Positions 25,380 through 33,670 of a stretch of 38,320 nt of DNA are shown in pieces; the stretch's first letter is position 1; each line of letters starts with the position of its first letter. Made by a program: the position numbers and the translations under genes. Origin of the DNA: Acidobacteriota bacterium (GTDB taxonomy: Bacteria; Acidobacteriota; Blastocatellia; Pyrinomonadales; Pyrinomonadaceae); assembly GCA_020199995.1 (NCBI GenBank), contig JAIVJM010000230.1:1-38320 (forward strand). The letters are read 5' to 3'. The notes beneath the pieces were generated by a model. That model made no database searches. It saw only the letters and a list, made by a program, of their open reading frames with translations, and was not told the DNA's origin.

Positions 25380-26783
25380 TCATCCTCGCTTTTCGAGCGC
25401 GGCGACGAAGAATCCGTCCGCGCCGTCGCGCTGTGGCCAGGTGCGCGCCGCGCCCGTCTCCGTCAGCAAAACGTCGGGCGCGGGACGCGCCACAGTCTGC
25501 CTGAAATCGCCGTGCGCGCCGAGGAAGGCAGAGACGACCTCTTCGTTCTCTTCCCTCTCGACCGAGCACGTCGAGTAGATGAGCCGTCCGCCGGGGCGGA
25601 CGACGCGCGCGGCCTGCCGCAGTATCCGCCGCTGCTTCGCCGCCAGCTCCAAGATGTCGCCGGGTGTCATGCGCCAGCGGATTTCCGGGTTGTGTCTGAG
25701 CGTGCCCGTACCCGTACACGGCGCGTCCACCAGCACGCGCTCGAACGTCTCGTCGGCGAATGGCAACTGCGCCTCCGCGTCGAGGACGACCGCGCGGATA
25801 CTCTCCAGCCCCAGCCGCGCTGATGCTTCCACTACCACGCGCAGGCGGTGCTCATGCCTGTCGCACGCGACGACGAGCGCCGCATCGCGCGCGAGCGCGG
25901 CCACGTGCGTCGCCTTGCTGCCGGGCGCGGCACACGCATCGAGCACACGCTCGCCCGCGCGCGCCGAGACGACGTGCGCGACCAGTTGCGAAGCTTCGTC
26001 CTGCAAGTAGATGCGCCCCTCGCCCGCCAGCGCGCGCAGCGCAGCCGCCGCAGCGCCGCCCCCCTGCCCTTCCGCCACGCGCCACGCATCCGGCGCGACT
26101 TGGGACGCCGAGATTTCGACGCCCGCCTCTCGCAGCCTCCCGAAGACCTCCGCAATCGCCCCGCGCAGAGGGTTGAGGCGGAAGGCCGTGGGGGCCGAAG
26201 TGTTGTTCGAGCGCGCGAAAGCCGCCGCTTCGTCCATCCCGAATTGTCTCGCCCAGCGCTCGACCAGCCAGTGCGGGTGCGAGGTCTCGACGGCGATTTT
26301 CTGGAGCGGGTCTCGGATGGCGGCGGCGGGATCGAAGTCCGGCTCGCGCACCGCGCGGCGCAGCACGGCGTTGATGAAGCGTGCGGCGGAGCGCAGACGC
26401 GCCGCGTGCGCGAGGTTGACCGACTCGTTGACGGCGGCGCGCGCCGGGACACGAGCGAGGAAGCGCAACTGGTAGAGCCCGAGCCGCAAAGCGCGCCGCA
26501 CAGCGCCATCCAGCTTTTCACTCGGGCGTCCGGCGTAGTGCTCCGCGAGGCGGTCGAGCCACAACTGCCGGCGCAACGCTCCGAGCACCAGCTCGTAACA
26601 CAGCGCGCGGTCTTCCGGCGCCAGCTCGCCCGTCGTACTCGCCAGCAGCGGCGCGGCGAACGCCCCCTCCTCCTCGACGCGGCGCAGAATCTCGAACGCG
26701 GCGCGGCGCGCGGGCGACACGCTTTGCGCGCTGCCCGCACGACCGCCATCCTTCTTCGGAATACTCGCCCGCGTAGCCATCAT
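25380..26783 (-). CDS. rsmB: 16S rRNA (cytosine-967-C5) methyltransferase
   Basis: 467 residues from ATG 26783. The N-terminal NusB-like RNA-binding domain (about 25-160, ARRAAFEILRRVEEEGAFA, DRALCYELVLGALRR, NESVNLA) is followed by a SAM-dependent MTase domain: VLDACAAPGSKATHVAAL for SAM, VDAPCTGTGTLRHNPEIRWR with the release Cys, and STCSVEREENE with the catalytic Cys. The start overlaps the fmt stop in ATGATG, so translation is coupled to fmt. The open frame extends about 92 codons upstream over fmt, but that part is not part of the protein. Confidence 0.95.
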   Translation of the reverse strand: MMATRASIPKKDGGRAGSAQSVSPARRAAFEILRRVEEEGAFAAPLLASTTGELAPEDRALCYELVLGALRRQLWLDRLAEHYAGRPSEKLDGAVRRALRLGLYQLRFLARVPARAAVNESVNLAHAARLRSAARFINAVLRRAVREPDFDPAAAIRDPLQKIAVETSHPHWLVERWARQFGMDEAAAFARSNNTSAPTAFRLNPLRGAIAEVFGRLREAGVEISASQVAPDAWRVAEGQGGGAAAAALRALAGEGRIYLQDEASQLVAHVVSARAGERVLDACAAPGSKATHVAALARDAALVVACDRHEHRLRVVVEASARLGLESIRAVVLDAEAQLPFADETFERVLVDAPCTGTGTLRHNPEIRWRMTPGDILELAAKQRRILRQAARVVRPGGRLIYSTCSVEREENEEVVSAFLGAHGDFRQTVARPAPDVLLTETGAARTWPQRDGADGFFVAALEKRG

Positions 26784-27739
26784 TCGCCCACACGCTCGCC
26801 CGCGCGGACGCGCATCCCGTTGATGAAGTCGCGCGCCTTCATGCGCTGTTTGCCTTCGGGCTGCAACTCGAAGACGCGGAGCGCGGTTCCCGACCCGCAG
26901 GCGACGACCAGCTCGTCGCCGCGCGCTTCGACGATCATTCCGGCCTCCGCATCCGTCGCCTCCGCAAGCGCGCCGTGACGGGCTTCGCCAATCACAAATG
27001 GCTCGGCCCGCCACAAAATCAGACGCCGCCCGCCGTGCGAAGTGTAGGCGTTCGGCCATGGCTGAAACCCGCGCACGCGGCGCTCGACTTCAGGCGCGTC
27101 CCGCGTCCAATCAATCAGTCCATCCTCGCGCCTCAGCAGCGGGGCGTGGGTGGCATCTTCTTCACGCTGCGCGCGGGGTTCGATTTCTTCCAGCCGCGCG
27201 AGTGTTTCGCTCAAAAGCTCAGCGCCCATCAACGAGAGACGCACAAGCAGTTCGGGGGCGGTCTCGCGCTCGCCAATCGCCAACGCGCGCTGCAGGAGAG
27301 TGGGGCCGGTGTCCAGACCTTCGTCCATCTGCATGGTCGTCACGCCCGTCTCGCGCTCGCCGCGCACGACGGCCCAGTTGACAGGCGCGGCCCCACGGTA
27401 TTTTGGGAGGAGAGAGAAATGAACGTTCACGCAGCCGAGACGCGGCGCGCGCAGGAAGGCGGGCGGGAGAATGCGCCCGTAGGCGACGACGACGGCCACG
27501 TCGGCGTCGTAAGACTCGAACAGGTCGCGCGACTGCTCGATTTTAATCTTCTGCGGCTGCTCGACCCGAAGACCGTGCGCCAGCGCGAATTCCTTCACCG
27601 GCGGCTCTTTGAGACGTTCCCCGCGCCCCGCCGGGCGGTCGGGCTGCGTCCACACGGCCACGACCTCGCGCCCGTCTTCCACGCACCGCCTCAGACTCGG
27701 CACCGCCGTCTCGGGCGTGCCCATGAAGACGAGTTTCAT
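26780..27739 (-). CDS. fmt: Methionyl-tRNA formyltransferase
   Basis: Formylates initiator Met-tRNA. 319 residues from ATG 27739 (MKLVFMGTPETAVPSLRRCV). The folate-binding and catalytic segment NVHFSLLPKYRGAAPVNWAVVRGE contains the SLLPKYRG signature, with DEGLDTG after it. The C-terminal RNA-binding domain ends near RDFINGMRVRAGERVGE. I reject an in-frame upstream start at 27811 because the family begins at KLVFMGTP. Forms a unit with rsmB; def, its functional partner, lies about 2 kb upstream rather than adjacent. Confidence 0.95.
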   Translation of the reverse strand: MKLVFMGTPETAVPSLRRCVEDGREVVAVWTQPDRPAGRGERLKEPPVKEFALAHGLRVEQPQKIKIEQSRDLFESYDADVAVVVAYGRILPPAFLRAPRLGCVNVHFSLLPKYRGAAPVNWAVVRGERETGVTTMQMDEGLDTGPTLLQRALAIGERETAPELLVRLSLMGAELLSETLARLEEIEPRAQREEDATHAPLLRREDGLIDWTRDAPEVERRVRGFQPWPNAYTSHGGRRLILWRAEPFVIGEARHGALAEATDAEAGMIVEARGDELVVACGSGTALRVFELQPEGKQRMKARDFINGMRVRAGERVGE

Positions 27740-27785
27740 AGAGTCTCGGACGCCGAATGTGGGTTGATAAAGGAACGACTTAACA

Positions 27786-27827
27786 TCTCGTCGGCTCAAC
27801 GAATCAGACACGAGCGGGCCGACGAGA
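27786..27827. terminator. 10-bp hairpin after the PepSY-like gene
   Basis: TCTCGTCGGC (27786-27795) pairs perfectly with GCCGACGAGA (27818-27827) around a 22-nt loop, beginning 8 nt after the stop codon at 27836. Likely a terminator separating it from fmt, though no T run is evident. Confidence 0.5.
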
Positions 27828-27835
27828 CGATTACT

Positions 27836-28138
27836 TCATTTGTCGTCATCATCGTCGTCCGCTTCGACATTGACCACGGTGTTGGTGGCGACATCCACCG
27901 AGACCTCGTAGGTCTTGCCGTCCTGCGCGAGAATCTCGACTTCGCAGAGAATCCTGCCCTTTTCCTTCTCGGCCTCCAGCTCAAGCACGTTGCCGGGCTT
28001 GGCGGCGACGGCGGTCGTGACCGCTGCGATCACCTGCTCGGCGGCGAGGCTGACTTTCGCCTCTTTCGCCCCTTGCCCCTGCACCTTGATCGCGACTCCG
28101 GTGGCTGCCAGCGTCGCCGCGACCAGACAGCCGAACAA
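27836..28138 (-). CDS. PepSY-like small exported protein, amber codon in the leader
   Basis: A PepSY-like domain can be read: AKVSLAAEQVIAAVTTAVAAKPGNVLELEAEKEKGRILCEVEI and DGKTYEVSVDVATNTVVNVEADDDDDDK. These small periplasmic domains are thought to bind or inhibit peptidases. The open frame from TTG 28138 gives 100 residues (MFGCLVAATLAATGVAI). Upstream in the same frame are two ATGs (28174, 28171) with a GGAG ribosome site and MMRSRAKRFRG, then a TAG (28139-28141) that interrupts what would be a normal signal peptide. An AGAGG lies before the TTG, so re-initiation there is possible; without the basic part the signal would be atypical. Confidence 0.6.
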   Translation of the reverse strand: MFGCLVAATLAATGVAIKVQGQGAKEAKVSLAAEQVIAAVTTAVAAKPGNVLELEAEKEKGRILCEVEILAQDGKTYEVSVDVATNTVVNVEADDDDDDK

Positions 28139-28226
28139 CTATCCTCTGAAACGCTTCGCTCTGCTTCGCATCATGTTTCTCCTCGGTTTGATTGACGGCG
28201 CGGCCTTCCGGATCAGCCGATTTTAT

Positions 28227-29554
28227 TCAGATGGTTTCCCGCTTCTCCTGCCGGGTGTGACCGGGGCGGATTTTTTCGGAGACGAGTTTGGCCTGCATGA
28301 AGAGGCCGAGGTAGTCGCGCCCGCCCGCCTTCGAGTCCGTGCCCGACATGTTGAAGCCGCCGAAGGGATGCGCGCCGACGAGCGCGCCCGTGCACTTGCG
28401 GTTGAGATAAAGATTCCCGGCGTGGAACTCGCGGCGCGCGCGTTCGAGCTTTTCGGGATCGTTTGTGTAGACCGCGCCGGTCAGCCCGTACTCCGTGTCG
28501 TTGGCGATCTCAAGCGCCTCATCGAAGTCCTTGGCGGGGATACAAGCGAGGACGGGGCCAAAGATTTCCTGCTGCTCGATGCGCGCGCCCGGCTTCACAT
28601 CGGCGATGACGGTCGGCTCGATAAAGAAGCCCTGCTCGCCGTCCGTGCCGCCGCCCGCGAGCAAGCGCCCGCCGTCCGCCTGTCCCCACTCGATGTACTG
28701 GCTGATGGTCTTGAAAGCCTTCTGGTTGATGACGGCGCTCAGGTTCGTCGAAGGGTCATTCGGGTCTCCGACCTTGAGCTTCGCGGTGCGCTCGACGATG
28801 CGCTCGAGCACGGAGTCGTAGACATCCCGGTGGATGATGACGCGCGAGCAGGCCGAGCATTTTTGTCCCTGAAAGCCGAAGGCCGACTGCACGATGCCGG
28901 TCGCGGCCTCGTCAAGGTCTGTGTCGGCGTCCACGATGATGGCGTCCTTGCCGCCCATCTCGGCGACGACGCGCTTGATCCAGATTTGACCCTTGCCGAC
29001 TTTCGCCGCGCGCTCGTTGATGCGCAGGCCGATCTCCTTCGAGCCCGTGAAGGCGATGTAACGAGTCTTCGGATGATCAACGATGACGTCGCCGACCTCG
29101 CCGCCCGCGCCCACCATAAAGTTGACGACTCCCGGCGGCATCCCGGCCTCTTCGAGCAGCTCGAAGAATTTATAGGCGATGGCCGGCGCGTCCGATGAGG
29201 GCTTGAGGACGACCGTGTTGGCAACTGTGCGACGCGGAACACGAATGCGGCGCGCTCCTCGGGCGGCGTGTTGCGCCACGTCAGGAAGGTCTCGGCGGCG
29301 CGCTCGACCGCCGCGCGCGCCAGCTCCTCCGTCGCCTTGTGGAAGCGCCCCACGACCTCTGTCTTCTGCGCCGGATTGATGCTTTCGAGAAAATTGCCCG
29401 TCTCGACGCGCTCGCCGCCGATGACCAGCGGATACTCGCGCCCCAGCTCCGACTTCACACGCTCGACGGCCTCGCGCATGACCCGCGCGTTCTCTTCCCT
29501 GCCGAAGTCCGTAAACGACTCGTTGCGAAATTCGTCTTGCTGCATCTGCTGCAT
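28227..29554 (-). pseudogene. rocA: 1-pyrroline-5-carboxylate dehydrogenase with an internal out-of-frame deletion
   Basis: Last step of proline breakdown, oxidising P5C/glutamate semialdehyde to glutamate. The N-part from ATG 29554 (AAGGAG site) reads [20 protein letters not shown] to [13 protein letters not shown]. The C-part in another frame resumes at [20 protein letters not shown] and continues to the end with [27 protein letters not shown] (catalytic Cys), EEIFGPV-type and [10 protein letters not shown] motifs. About 85-90 residues of the family are missing at the junction (near 29215-29235), including the PWNF motif region. As written the gene is dead, unless the segment was lost in assembly. 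Confidence 0.85.
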
Positions 29555-29668
29555 ATCTGCTCCTTCGCGTCAAAATTATGATAACTGCGCGCGGGGCTTT
29601 GGGAACCGCGACCGGCGCGTGTTTGGGGTAAATTGCCGCGATATTTGTTTTGCCTGCATGCTATCACA

Positions 29669-29747
29669 AAACAGTGCCGCGAGCGGTAGCAAGCGGGTTG
29701 ACGTTAACTCAGGCTCAACCCGCTTGCTACCGCTCGCGGCACTGTTT
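29669..29747. repeat. 33-bp perfect palindromic hairpin between def and rocA
   Basis: Left arm 29669-29701 and right arm 29715-29747 are perfect reverse complements over 33 positions, with a 13-nt loop (29702-29714). The arm holds the related words GCGAGCGGTAGC and AAGCGGG. On the minus strand it lies 34 nt past the def stop and is followed by TTTT, so it may terminate def transcription, but the stem is far longer than usual. A dispersed palindromic repeat or small inverted-repeat element is also possible. Confidence 0.8.
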
Positions 29748-29781
29748 AAGAGGCACGCCCGCGGTACTGTTTTCGACGACG

Positions 29782-30297
29782 CTAGACCCAGCGCCCCTGC
29801 TTCTCCAATCTCCTGATCTTGCGCCGCACCATCTCGCGTTTGAGCGCGGTCGTGCGGTCGAGGAAGACGATGCCGTCGCAGTGATCCGTCTCGTGCAGCA
29901 TGCAGCGCGCTTCCAGTTCGAGCCCGTCGAACTCGAACTCCTCGCCACGCACGTCCTGCGCGCGCACGACGGCGCGCAAACTGCGCTTGACGGCGAAGAA
30001 GATGCCGGGGAAAGAGAGGCAGCCCTCATCGCCCGTCTGGTCTCCCTCGACGTTTAAGACGACGGGGTTGACGAGCGCGACGCGCGCCGAAGGGTCATGT
30101 CCGCCCGAGCAGTCCATCACGAACAGACGCTTCGACACGCCGACCTGCGGCGCGGCCAGCCCCACCCCGCGCGCCTCGTACATCGTCTCGAACATGTCCC
30201 CGACGAGCTTCTTCAAGCTCTCATCGAACTCCGTCACGACCTCGCCGGGCGTATCCAGCACCGGGTCGCCATACTTCACGATCTCAAGCAAAGCCAT
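29782..30297 (-). CDS. def: Peptide deformylase
   Basis: Removes formyl groups from nascent proteins. All three motifs are visible: GVGLAAPQVG, EGCLSFPG (metal Cys) and LHETDHCDG, which fits HExxH with Thr-Asp in the middle. Length 171 from ATG 30297 (MALLEIVKYGDPVLDTPG), which has GAGGGA about 10 nt upstream; a TTG two codons earlier is less likely. Functional partner of fmt, further along the same strand. Confidence 0.95.
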   Translation of the reverse strand: MALLEIVKYGDPVLDTPGEVVTEFDESLKKLVGDMFETMYEARGVGLAAPQVGVSKRLFVMDCSGGHDPSARVALVNPVVLNVEGDQTGDEGCLSFPGIFFAVKRSLRAVVRAQDVRGEEFEFDGLELEARCMLHETDHCDGIVFLDRTTALKREMVRRKIRRLEKQGRWV

Positions 30298-30437
30298 GTT
30301 CAATCTTCCCTCAACCGCATCATAAATTATACCTCTCGTCGAGAGTTGGTTCGATGTAAATGTAGCGCAAATGACTGCCCGTGTTCCAGCGCCCGCGGCC
30401 TTCTCAGAGTCCGGAGAAAGGTCGTCGAACCGAAAGG

Positions 30438-31460
30438 TTATGACATGAGTCGTCGCGCCACGTCGCGGAAGTCGGGGGCTTCGGCGTACAGCTTCTGGAA
30501 CTCTCTGCCGGCCTGCGTTTTCCTGCCGAGTTCGGAGTAGGAGACGGCCCGCCAGTAGGCGGCCTCGCGAAGCAGCGAGGGGCTGCGGTTCTTCTTTTTA
30601 CGGAGGGCGTTTGTGAAGACCTCGACTGCCGCCTCGTGCAGCCCCTTCGCCTGCATCGCGCGCGCGTAGAAGATTCGCGTTTCGAGCGTCACATCGTCCG
30701 ACGGCTCGACCGCTTTGGCGCGTTCGATGACGCCGTCCCAGACGCCGCGGCTCGCGTAGAGTTCGCAGAGCGAGAGAGTCAGGACAGGGTCGCCCGCCAG
30801 CTCTTCCAGTTCTTCCAGAAGGCCGATGGCATCATCAATTCTCCCGCGCTCCTGATACAACTCGACGAGTAGAAGCGTGGCCGCCAGCGCGCCGGCGGGG
30901 ACGGAAGCCTCGACGCTCGGCGTGATGCGGACGGGCAGTCGCGCGGAGTCGAGATACTTGCGCATCAACTCGGTCGGGAATTGCTCTTCGGTGCCGACGA
31001 CGCCTTCGAGCAGGGCGACGGCGCGATTGCTTTCGCCCTCCCGCTCCGACAGCATAAAGGCGGCGCAGATGGCCGCGCCCGGCTCTTCAGAGGCGGCGGC
31101 GAAGAAGTGTTCGAGCGCGCTCACGTTGTCGCCCGAGTTGAAGGCGTTAAGGGCTTTGACGAACTGCTTTTCGTGGCCGGGGGCGAAGAAACCGGGTGCC
31201 GGTATTTCCCGCCGAGGTTCGGGCGGCGCGGGCGTTTCAAACGCTTCCGCCTGCCCGCTTTTGCGCGGGGATGCGCCGCCGCCCCACTGCTTCACGTAAC
31301 TGGTGCCCGCGCCGGGCAGGTCAGCCGTCAGACGCGTGCCGCGCGGCCCCGTGCCCAGTCGCAGCGGGCCGATGCCGATGCTCCCGCCGATGCCGGCGCG
31401 GCTGATGTTGAGCCTGATGAATTTACCGAGCTGGATGCTCTTACTGAAGCGAAAGCCCAT
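30438..31460 (-). CDS. DUF4236 domain protein with TPR-like C-terminal region
   Basis: 340 residues. The N-terminal 55 or so residues match the DUF4236 pattern (MGFRFSKSIQLGKFIRLNIS, RAGIGGSIGIGPLRLGTGPRGTR, GAGTSY). A Pro-rich spacer is followed by helical repeats resembling TPRs (FNSGDNVSALEHFFAAAS, LLLVELYQERGRIDDAIGLLEEL, LSLCELYASRGVWDGVIERA, AMQAKGLHEAAVEVFTNAL). No function is established for the domain. It lies between def and the restriction cluster. Confidence 0.8.
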   Translation of the reverse strand: MGFRFSKSIQLGKFIRLNISRAGIGGSIGIGPLRLGTGPRGTRLTADLPGAGTSYVKQWGGGASPRKSGQAEAFETPAPPEPRREIPAPGFFAPGHEKQFVKALNAFNSGDNVSALEHFFAAASEEPGAAICAAFMLSEREGESNRAVALLEGVVGTEEQFPTELMRKYLDSARLPVRITPSVEASVPAGALAATLLLVELYQERGRIDDAIGLLEELEELAGDPVLTLSLCELYASRGVWDGVIERAKAVEPSDDVTLETRIFYARAMQAKGLHEAAVEVFTNALRKKKNRSPSLLREAAYWRAVSYSELGRKTQAGREFQKLYAEAPDFRDVARRLMS

Positions 31461-31496
31461 GCGTCCGTGAATTCCCTTCTCGCGCCGCGAATGTTT

Positions 31497-32186
31497 CTAC
31501 TCCCCGCGGGATTTACCGAACTCCGGCTCGCGCTTGGAGACGTAATCAACGAGCTTCACCCAATCGATCTGTTTATCTTCGGTCATAAACTCTTCGCTGA
31601 AACTCATCGTCATCTCGTTGATTTTGGCCGCGTAAGCCTTTTTAAAGTCTTCGTCTTTCCGCCGGGCCTCTTTGTCAATCGGCCTGATAATCTCCTGATA
31701 CAACTGGTCGTCGCCGGAGATGAACCGCCAGAACTCCTGCCCCGCGTACTTGAAATACCGCTTTCCTGCGTCCTTGTGGTTCTTGAAGGGCACGTTATCT
31801 CTGCCGTAGATGCAGCCGTTGACGGCGATTATCTCGCCGGTGACGCCCCGCTCGCGCAACAACTTCCTCGCCACCTTGAAGTTATCCCGCATCTTATTCA
31901 CCTGATCGCTGTTCCCCCAGCTAGTGCCCGACTTGATGCCGACGATGTAACAGTTGCCCTCGCGCTCGAACTCCAAATCCACGCTCTTCAGCTCGGACTT
32001 GACGCCACCGTAGAGAGTCTTCGAGACGTGAATGGCGAAGCCCTCCAGCAGATTGCCGAAGATGGTCTCTTCCTGCGAGGAGAGGAAAGCATCCACGACT
32101 GACTTCACCAACTCACCCGCGACTTCGAGGTTCTTAGCTTTGAACAGATAGGGATTCTTACGCTTGAGTACGCCGTGCAGCTTCAA
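31497..32186 (-). CDS. Type II restriction endonuclease-like protein, start codon unclear
   Basis: 229 residues from the nearest possible start (TTG 32186); similarity-like sequence (FYENRLNNLRQLKLHGVLKRK) continues upstream in frame to a TAA at 32253-32255 with no ATG, GTG or TTG, so the 5' end may be lost or start on a rare codon. VLKRKNPYLFKAKN, IFGNLLEGFAIHVS and the catalytic-looking VDLEFEREGNCYIVGIKSG (Asp70, Lys85) with TSWGNSDQVNKMR recall PmeII-like PD-(D/E)xK enzymes; the family name is from memory. Base composition is more AT-rich than the core genome. Last gene of the modification cluster. Confidence 0.65.
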   Translation of the reverse strand: MKLHGVLKRKNPYLFKAKNLEVAGELVKSVVDAFLSSQEETIFGNLLEGFAIHVSKTLYGGVKSELKSVDLEFEREGNCYIVGIKSGTSWGNSDQVNKMRDNFKVARKLLRERGVTGEIIAVNGCIYGRDNVPFKNHKDAGKRYFKYAGQEFWRFISGDDQLYQEIIRPIDKEARRKDEDFKKAYAAKINEMTMSFSEEFMTEDKQIDWVKLVDYVSKREPEFGKSRGE

Positions 32187-32252
32187 CTGTCTGAGGTTGT
32201 TCAGTCTGTTCTCGTAGAACGGCGTGATGGCGTGCCGCGGTGAAATCAGGCT

Positions 32253-32438
32253 TTACCGCATGACAATGTAATTTGATATTACCGACTCAAGTATGTCGTA
32301 CCATTTGATATAGTCTCCAAGGTGTTCTTCGACTATCTCTACTTCTTTCTCTGTCAAGCTACGGCCTAGTTCTTCCAAAGCAACATTCTGTATATCTTCA
32401 ACATTCAGTGAGTAAACTATCCGCTCATTATCTGCCAT
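32253..32438 (-). CDS. Small acidic protein of the restriction cluster
   Basis: 61 residues from ATG 32438 (MADNERIVYSLNVEDIQNVA, then LEELGRSLTEKEVEIVEEHL). Two or three helices are predicted by eye; acidic, with no cysteines and no membrane segment. I recognise it as the sort of short hypothetical that travels with nuclease genes, but know no function. The stop (TAA 32253) is in the same frame as the downstream endonuclease, with only the stop between them. Its ATG lies 1 nt after the stop of the preceding nuclease gene, which favours coupling. Composition is AT-rich. Confidence 0.6.
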   Translation of the reverse strand: MADNERIVYSLNVEDIQNVALEELGRSLTEKEVEIVEEHLGDYIKWYDILESVISNYIVMR

Positions 32439-32439
32439 T

Positions 32440-33627
32440 TCACACCTCAATAGTCTCAAAGCTTAATTCCAGCTTTTTGCTCAATTCATCCAAGACTCTC
32501 ATCCCCCGATCTCTGGCGTAATGAGCCTCAAGTGTATAACCTTTATATTCCTCAGGATAAAAGAAAGGTTTTCCATTAGGATGGGTGGGCGGCTGTTGGT
32601 TAGTGATAATGAAACGTTTGCTAGTATTGCCCCAAGGCATCGGCAATTTCGCTACATGGCTATTGTCAACAAGGAAAGCTAATACATGCCTGAAAAGTTC
32701 TCTCACTGTGTCCCCAACAAATACTACCCCATTAACTTTTACCGCTAATTTACCAGAAGCTCTGCCTTTCGAAGTTTCAGATGTAGTGTAATCAATGACG
32801 CCAACAGACATTAGCGCATCGTAAATCGAGTCAAAAACATCTGAGTATTTATCGTAAAGATCAACTGCCAGTCTCTTCTCCTCGTTAGTAATAGCCATTT
32901 TGACACCTCTATAGCGGAAGTTAAGATTCTTAATGTATTGAATGATGAAAGGCTTTACTTTCTCATTCAACGTCGGGTGATCGAGCAATGGAAGAAGAAC
33001 CTTGTCATTTAGTAACTGGTAGTCCATACAAAACCATCTATCATCACCTACCGTGGCTTTTGAATCTGAGAGTAGATTGGGGACAAAATAAATCACCAAA
33101 TTAATGTCATCAGGGTGATTGTGATTAATCCAGTCGGCATACCTAAATGATTGATGAGCATGGGTTGGAGAATCGACTTTCAGTTCAAAAAGGACGTTTA
33201 TCCGCCCCCGGATGCCAGCTTTGGTTTGATATTCTGCCGTAAGAAAGATGTCGAACCGGCCGATACCTTTGATACTTGTTTCAGTAGGCACATTTTCATT
33301 TGGTGTAACTTCAATGTTTGAAAACTCAATCGTGGGCATATTGTCCAACAAGAAGCGACCATTAAGATTACTTCCCTTCAAACAGCGAACATCAAAGAGT
33401 AAATATAGAATTCTCGTTAAAACATAGCTGCCGAGCAAATGAGAACCTTGGGCATCTAAAAGCCACCCCCAAAAGGCTGAGTGCCACCGCTCGTAATGAA
33501 CCCGCCCAACGATCCTAAAGATATTAGGCTCCGTTTGAATGTTAATAAACTTAATGAAAGACGGATCAGAAACTAACCCTAGTAGTCGCTGTGAAAAAGG
33601 TTCTTGCAGGGAAAGGTTTCCAGACAT
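32440..33627 (-). CDS. PD-(D/E)XK nuclease superfamily protein
   Basis: 395 residues. The core is typical of PF14281-like nucleases: VHYERWHSAFWGWLLDAQGSH near 43-63, GIGRFDIFLTA with Asp126, and NVLFELKVDSPTHAHQSFRY with Glu148 and Lys150, then YADW. A C-terminal region of about 180 residues with DLYDKYSDVFDSIYDALMSVG is not assigned. Target unknown; the location beside a methyltransferase and a restriction-like gene suggests defence. Strongly AT-rich relative to flanking genes, pointing to horizontal gain. Its ATG lies inside a 9-bp inverted repeat. Confidence 0.75.
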   Translation of the reverse strand: MSGNLSLQEPFSQRLLGLVSDPSFIKFINIQTEPNIFRIVGRVHYERWHSAFWGWLLDAQGSHLLGSYVLTRILYLLFDVRCLKGSNLNGRFLLDNMPTIEFSNIEVTPNENVPTETSIKGIGRFDIFLTAEYQTKAGIRGRINVLFELKVDSPTHAHQSFRYADWINHNHPDDINLVIYFVPNLLSDSKATVGDDRWFCMDYQLLNDKVLLPLLDHPTLNEKVKPFIIQYIKNLNFRYRGVKMAITNEEKRLAVDLYDKYSDVFDSIYDALMSVGVIDYTTSETSKGRASGKLAVKVNGVVFVGDTVRELFRHVLAFLVDNSHVAKLPMPWGNTSKRFIITNQQPPTHPNGKPFFYPEEYKGYTLEAHYARDRGMRVLDELSKKLELSFETIEV

Positions 33628-33670
33628 AGCTCTTTATTTACCCTTAGCGGAATGACAATGAAGCTATGTC
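33623..33670. promoter_or_regulatory. 9-bp inverted repeat covering the nuclease start and the methyltransferase stop
   Basis: GACATAGCT (33623-33631) and AGCTATGTC (33662-33670) are exact reverse complements with a 30-nt loop. On the minus strand the second arm contains the ATG (33625-33627) of the nuclease, and the loop contains the methyltransferase stop. Folding would hide the start codon, so it could restrain nuclease translation. Confidence 0.5.

Noticed and set aside
26784-27059. N-terminal extension of RsmB across fmt
   Set aside because: The extension is not family-like and fmt occupies the same bases; the ATG in the ATGATG overlap is the natural start.
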